From Arthrobacter sp. FW306-2-2C-D06B (lineage in GTDB: Bacteria; Actinomycetota; Actinomycetes; Actinomycetales; Micrococcaceae): a DNA stretch of 64,000 nucleotides. Under the pieces are notes generated by a model. The model saw nothing but the letters and a program-made list of their open reading frames with translations. It made no database searches and was not told the origin of the DNA. Position numbers and translations under genes: made by a program. Of the stretch, positions 60,521 through 64,000 are shown in pieces. The stretch lies in NCBI RefSeq assembly GCF_021789175.1, contig NZ_CP084560.1:2976001-3040000 (forward strand), read 5' to 3'. The stretch's first letter is position 1. Each line of letters begins with the position of its first letter.

Positions 60521-61495
60521 CTACCGCCGGTGCAAGTCCACTCTAGCACCTTCAACGTCCACTGCCAGTGTCATCACGCGCCAGGCAACGTCCGGAGTGT
60601 TGTCCGCGGTAAACGAGTTAATCAATTCGGCAATCGCCCCGGCTTCGTCCGCGCCGTTGGCCAATGCAAGAACTGTGGGTCCCGCTCCCGAAACGACAGC
60701 CGCATGGCCCGAAGCGCGCAGTGCCTTGATCAGCGCCGCACTTGGCCGCATTGCCTCTGCGCGGTAGCTCTGGTGTAGGTAGTCCTCGGTTCCGGGAAGC
60801 AGGAAACGGGGGTCTGCCGTCAACGCGTGGATCAGGAGCGCAGCCCGTCCTGAGTTCATCGCTGCTGCGTGGTGGCCGATGGAAGCAGGCAGCAAACCGC
60901 GGGCGGTTTCGGTGGACAGTTCGTAGTCCGGGACGGCAACGATCGGAATGACGGACGGGACCACTTCCGCACGGGTGCTGCTGTACTGCTCGCTGTCCTG
61001 CCATGACAAGGCCAGTCCGCCGAAAATCGCGGGTGCGACGTTGTCCGGGTGCCCTTCCATCTCGCTCGTGAGCTGCAGGATCCACTCGCGGTCACGCTGG
61101 GCGGATTCGGGCACCAAGGCGTTGGCTGCGGTAACAGCGGCAACTACTGCCGACGCCGAGGAGCCAAGTCCACGGCCGTGCGGGTTGACGTTGTCCGCGG
61201 TGATCTTGAGACCGCTGTGCCGGAAACCGAGTCGTTCCAAGGCCGTGTTGAGGGCGCGCACGACGAGGTGGCTGGCATCGCGAGGGAGGGTGTCGGCTCC
61301 CTCACCGGAGAGCTCGAACTCGAGCTCTCCGGTGGTGAGTGTTTCGACAGTCAGGGTGTCGTAGATCGACAATGCCAGGCCGAGGCTGTCATAGCCGGGG
61401 CCAAGGTTGGCGCTGGTACCCGGGACCCTGACGGTCAGCTGCTGGCCTGCCGCGACAAGCTTGAGACCGGTCGCGGTGGGCTGCGTGGTTTCCAC
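60521..61495 (-). CDS. thrB: Homoserine kinase
   Basis: 324 residues from the GTG at 61495, two bases after the thrC stop (the frame extends to 61597 without support). GHMP kinase: VNPHGRGLGSSASAVVAAVTA is the P-loop-like motif; VRVPGTSANLGPGYDSLGLAL the start; AVVSGAGPTVLALAN the C-terminal motif. Phosphorylates homoserine. Together with thrC and hom completes threonine from aspartate semialdehyde. Confidence 0.95.
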   Translation of the reverse strand: METTQPTATGLKLVAAGQQLTVRVPGTSANLGPGYDSLGLALSIYDTLTVETLTTGELEFELSGEGADTLPRDASHLVVRALNTALERLGFRHSGLKITADNVNPHGRGLGSSASAVVAAVTAANALVPESAQRDREWILQLTSEMEGHPDNVAPAIFGGLALSWQDSEQYSSTRAEVVPSVIPIVAVPDYELSTETARGLLPASIGHHAAAMNSGRAALLIHALTADPRFLLPGTEDYLHQSYRAEAMRPSAALIKALRASGHAAVVSGAGPTVLALANGADEAGAIAELINSFTADNTPDVAWRVMTLAVDVEGARVDLHRR

Positions 61496-61497
61496 TC

Positions 61498-62604
61498 TTA
61501 GTTTTCTTCCAGTCCCAGTTCGGATGCCACGGTCACGACGTCGTTTGGCACCTTGACCGGCTGGACCTCGCTGCCGTCTTCGGTGCGGAGTGCCCACTGC
61601 GGGTCCTTGAGTCCGTGTCCGGTGACGGTGATGACAATCGTCTTTCCGGTGGGAACCTGGCCTGCCGCGTGCTTCTTGATGAGTCCGGCAACGCCTGCCG
61701 CGGAACCGGGTTCCACGAAGACGCCTTCCTTGGCGGAGAGCCAGCGGTGGGCATCGAGGATTTCCTCGTCGGTTACGGCATCGATGAAGCCGCCGGATTC
61801 ATCACGTGCCGCGATGGCCGTGTCCCAGGATGCAGGGTTGCCGATACGGATAGCCGTGGCGATCGTGTCCGGTTCGGTGATGGGGTGGCCTGCTACGAAC
61901 GGTGCCGCGCCTGCTGCCTGGAATCCCCACATGGCCGGCGTCTTGGTGGAGACGGCGGGAAGGGTGCCGGCGGTTGCGGACTCGAAGGGCGCGGAGTACT
62001 CCTTGTAACCCTTCCAATACGCGCTGATGTTGCCCGCGTTGCCGACCGGCAGGACGTGGATGTCGGGAGCGTCTCCGAGGGCGTCGACGATTTCGAAGGC
62101 GCCGGTCTTCTGGCCCTGGATGCGCGCAGGGTTGACGGAGTTCACGAGGAACACCGGGTAGGACTCGCCGAGCTTGCGGGCGATGTCCAGGCAGTTGTCG
62201 AAGTTGCCGTCCACCTGCAGGAGCGTGGCGCCATGTGCGATCGCCTGGCTGAGCTTGCCCATGGAGATCTTGCCTTCGGGGACCAAAACGGCACACTTCA
62301 GCCCGGCGGCCGTGGCGTAGGCTGCGGCGGAGGCCGAGGTGTTGCCCGTGGAGGCGCAGACAACCGCTTTGGCGCCTGCTTCGACGGCCGCCGTCATGGC
62401 CATCGTCATGCCGCGGTCCTTGAAGGACCCTGTGGGGTTCATGCCCTCCACCTTCAGGTACACGGTGCACCCGGTAAGTTCGGAGAGCTTCTGCGCGTGG
62501 ACGAGCGGAGTTCCGCCCTCGCCGAGGGTAATGACCTTCGTGGCTTCCGTTACAGGCAAACGATCAGCGTATTCGCGGATTACTCCGCGCCATTGGTGAG
62601 CCAC
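61498..62604 (-). CDS. thrC: Threonine synthase
   Basis: 368 residues. [15 protein letters not shown] with the PLP lysine at 62; [16 protein letters not shown] and [18 protein letters not shown] are the phosphate-binding loops. The shorter (class II-like) actinobacterial form. Starts directly at the hom stop (62605) with no gap and runs to two bases before thrB. Confidence 0.96.
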   Translation of the reverse strand: MAHQWRGVIREYADRLPVTEATKVITLGEGGTPLVHAQKLSELTGCTVYLKVEGMNPTGSFKDRGMTMAMTAAVEAGAKAVVCASTGNTSASAAAYATAAGLKCAVLVPEGKISMGKLSQAIAHGATLLQVDGNFDNCLDIARKLGESYPVFLVNSVNPARIQGQKTGAFEIVDALGDAPDIHVLPVGNAGNISAYWKGYKEYSAPFESATAGTLPAVSTKTPAMWGFQAAGAAPFVAGHPITEPDTIATAIRIGNPASWDTAIAARDESGGFIDAVTDEEILDAHRWLSAKEGVFVEPGSAAGVAGLIKKHAAGQVPTGKTIVITVTGHGLKDPQWALRTEDGSEVQPVKVPNDVVTVASELGLEEN

Positions 62605-63921
62605 TTAGACCCCTTCTACCCGCAGGACGGATGTCACAGAATTGATGACGTCCAGGCCCTTGACGGCCTCGACGGTTGCCGCGAGTGCGGCTTCGGATGC
62701 GCGATGGGTGACGATCTTCAGCTCGGCAGACTCAACCTTCGAGGCGGCGTCGCGGTGGATCGTCTGGCGCATGATTTCAATCGATACGCCGTGCTCCGCA
62801 AAGATGTGGGTGATCCGGGCCAGCACGCCGGCCTGGTCGGCAACGTCGAGACCGATGTAGTAGCTCGTGGTCGAAGCATCGATCGACAGCGCGGGCACGT
62901 AGCCGGTGGTGGTCTCGGTACGACCGGGGCCGCCAAGCACCACGCGGCGGGCCGCCGAGACGAGGTCGCCCAGGACGGCAGACGCCGTCGGGGTCCCGCC
63001 GGCGCCCTGGCCGTAGAACATCAACTCGCCGGCATTTTCGGCTTCGATGAAGACTGCGTTGAACGCACCGCGAACGGCTGCAAGCGGGTGTTCGCGCGGC
63101 AGGAGGGTGGGGTGGACGCGGACTGAAATGCCGCCGTCGCCGTTTGGGTTGTCGATCTTCTCCGCGATGGCCAGCAGCTTGATGACGAAGCCCGCTTCCT
63201 TCGCCGCAGCGATATCCGCTGCGCTGACCTTTGTGATGCCTTCGCAGTAGACGTCTTCGAGGGCGAAGCGCGTGTGGAAGGACAACGACGCGAGGATGGC
63301 GGCCTTGGCTGCGGCATCGTGGCCTTCGACGTCGGCAGTCGGGTCGGCTTCCGCGTATCCGAGCCGTTGTGCCTCGGCCAGCGCGTCAGCGAACTGCGCA
63401 CCGGTGCTGTCCATCTGGTCGAGGATGAAGTTGGTGGTGCCGTTGACGATGCCCAGGACCCGGGTGATGCGGTCGCCGGAGAGGCTGTCGCGGATGGGGC
63501 GCAGGATCGGAATAGCTCCGGCGACGGCGGCCTCGTAGGAGAGCTGGACGCCGGCCTTGTCGGCCTCTTCGTAGAGCGTGGGGCCATCCTGTGCCAGGAG
63601 TGCCTTGTTGCCGGTCACGACGCAGGCGCCGTTCTGCATGGCGGTCAGGATGAGCGAACGGGCCGGCTCGATGCCGCCCATGAGCTCGATCACCAGGTCG
63701 GCGTCCTTGACCAGGGTGTCGGCGTCGGTGGTGAACAGTTCGCGCGGCAGTTCGACGTCGCGCTCTGAATCGATGTTTCGCACGGCGATGCCGGACAGCT
63801 GCAGCCGTGCGCCAGTGCGGGCCGCAAGGGCGTCGGCGTCGTCAAGGAGAATCCGCGCTACCTGGGCTCCCACGTTGCCACAGCCCAGCAGGGCCACCTT
63901 CAGGGTTCGCACTTCAGACAT
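62605..63921 (-). CDS. hom: Homoserine dehydrogenase
   Basis: 438 residues. NAD(P)-binding LLGCGNVGAQVARIL (12-26), catalytic centre YEAAVAGAIPILRPIRDSLSGDRI and GYAEADPTADVEGHDAAAKAAILASLSF, and a C-terminal ACT domain (~360-430: YYIGLDVADQAGVLARITHIFAEHGVSIEIMRQ) for threonine feedback. Overlaps lysA by 8 bases. Head of hom-thrC-thrB; lysA belongs to the same transcript. Confidence 0.96.
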   Translation of the reverse strand: MSEVRTLKVALLGCGNVGAQVARILLDDADALAARTGARLQLSGIAVRNIDSERDVELPRELFTTDADTLVKDADLVIELMGGIEPARSLILTAMQNGACVVTGNKALLAQDGPTLYEEADKAGVQLSYEAAVAGAIPILRPIRDSLSGDRITRVLGIVNGTTNFILDQMDSTGAQFADALAEAQRLGYAEADPTADVEGHDAAAKAAILASLSFHTRFALEDVYCEGITKVSAADIAAAKEAGFVIKLLAIAEKIDNPNGDGGISVRVHPTLLPREHPLAAVRGAFNAVFIEAENAGELMFYGQGAGGTPTASAVLGDLVSAARRVVLGGPGRTETTTGYVPALSIDASTTSYYIGLDVADQAGVLARITHIFAEHGVSIEIMRQTIHRDAASKVESAELKIVTHRASEAALAATVEAVKGLDVINSVTSVLRVEGV

Positions 63922-64000
63922 TCGCCACTCCCATGTCGCGGTTCAAGAGATCTTCTTCGGTTTCCCCGCGGACGATCAGCCGGGCGGATCCATTGCGCAC
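63914..64000 (-). CDS. lysA: Diaminopimelate decarboxylase, C-terminal end only
   Basis: Only the last 28 residues plus the stop are visible, reading VRNGSARLIVRGETEEDLLNRDMGVANV. The 'RLIVRGETEEDLL' ending is the usual LysA C-terminus in this group, and lysA precedes hom throughout actinobacteria. The 8-base overlap with hom suggests coupling. The rest lies outside the window. Confidence 0.75.
   Translation of the reverse strand: MRNGSARLIVRGETEEDLLNRDMGVANV

Overview
The window is high-GC actinobacterial chromosome, dense with genes and lacking rRNA, tRNA, phage, insertion-sequence or CRISPR signals that I could find. Gene content (NucS instead of MutSL, an expanded Rho, ClpS-DUF2017, DUF3039, DUF2550, DUF4235, MBL-murI-rph-rdgB) and protein character point to Micrococcaceae, most likely Arthrobacter sensu lato (Pseudarthrobacter/Paenarthrobacter type). 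The assignment comes from recognised families, not from a search.

Layout. 0-6.3 kb is the most accessory part: the end of an alpha/beta hydrolase, a MarR-type regulator, a phosphoribosyltransferase, a two-component flavin hydroxylase (hpaB, hpaC) divergent from an IclR regulator across a strong palindrome, and an MFS exporter. 6.3-17.8 kb holds sbcCD, an aquaporin, two DUF202 membrane proteins, an ADP-ribosylglycohydrolase, DUF4395, an exonuclease-BRCT protein, DUF4235, a second MFS exporter and a DedA protein. 17.9-26.7 kb is rdgB-rph-MBL phosphodiesterase-murI, DUF2017-clpS, pncB-pncA, a DEAD/DEAH helicase and DUF3039. 26.7-39.1 kb is nagB, an ABC exporter, an old-yellow-enzyme reductase with a CnoX-like protein, a multi-pass surface protein, an AI-2E-family protein, a hydrolase, a small zinc-binding protein divergent from nucS, then nagA. 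39.4-43.6 kb is a cold-shock gene with a structured leader and a membrane aminoacyltransferase (MprF-like) coupled to an esterase. 43.6-53.3 kb is wecA, two AtpI-type genes, the complete F1Fo ATP synthase operon and DUF2550. 53.5-64 kb is a family-2 glycosyltransferase, wecG/tagA, sua5, prmC, prfA, rho, thrB, thrC, hom and the end of lysA.

Read from right to left, the order lysA-hom-thrC-thrB-rho-prfA-prmC-sua5-wecA-atpI-atpBEFHAGDC-DUF2550-nucS-CnoX-pncB-clpS-DUF2017-murI-MBL-rph-rdgB is the order I know from Mycobacterium tuberculosis around Rv1293-Rv1341. Most of the window is therefore an old actinobacterial backbone. What is added to or missing from that backbone is informative: no rpmE between rho and prfA, wecG plus a glycosyltransferase beside wecA, and the cold-shock/aminoacyl-lipid block beside the atp operon.

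The most interesting unexplained signals are (i) a 20-bp intergenic repeat, approximately GNCRTANGTGASCNNGCGTY, that occurs in pairs at three separate junctions, sometimes direct and sometimes inverted; (ii) the esterase/aminoacyl-lipid synthase pair joined by a GTGA overlap; (iii) nested dyads between hpaC and iclR; and (iv) a dyad that would cover the ribosome binding site of the first MFS gene.
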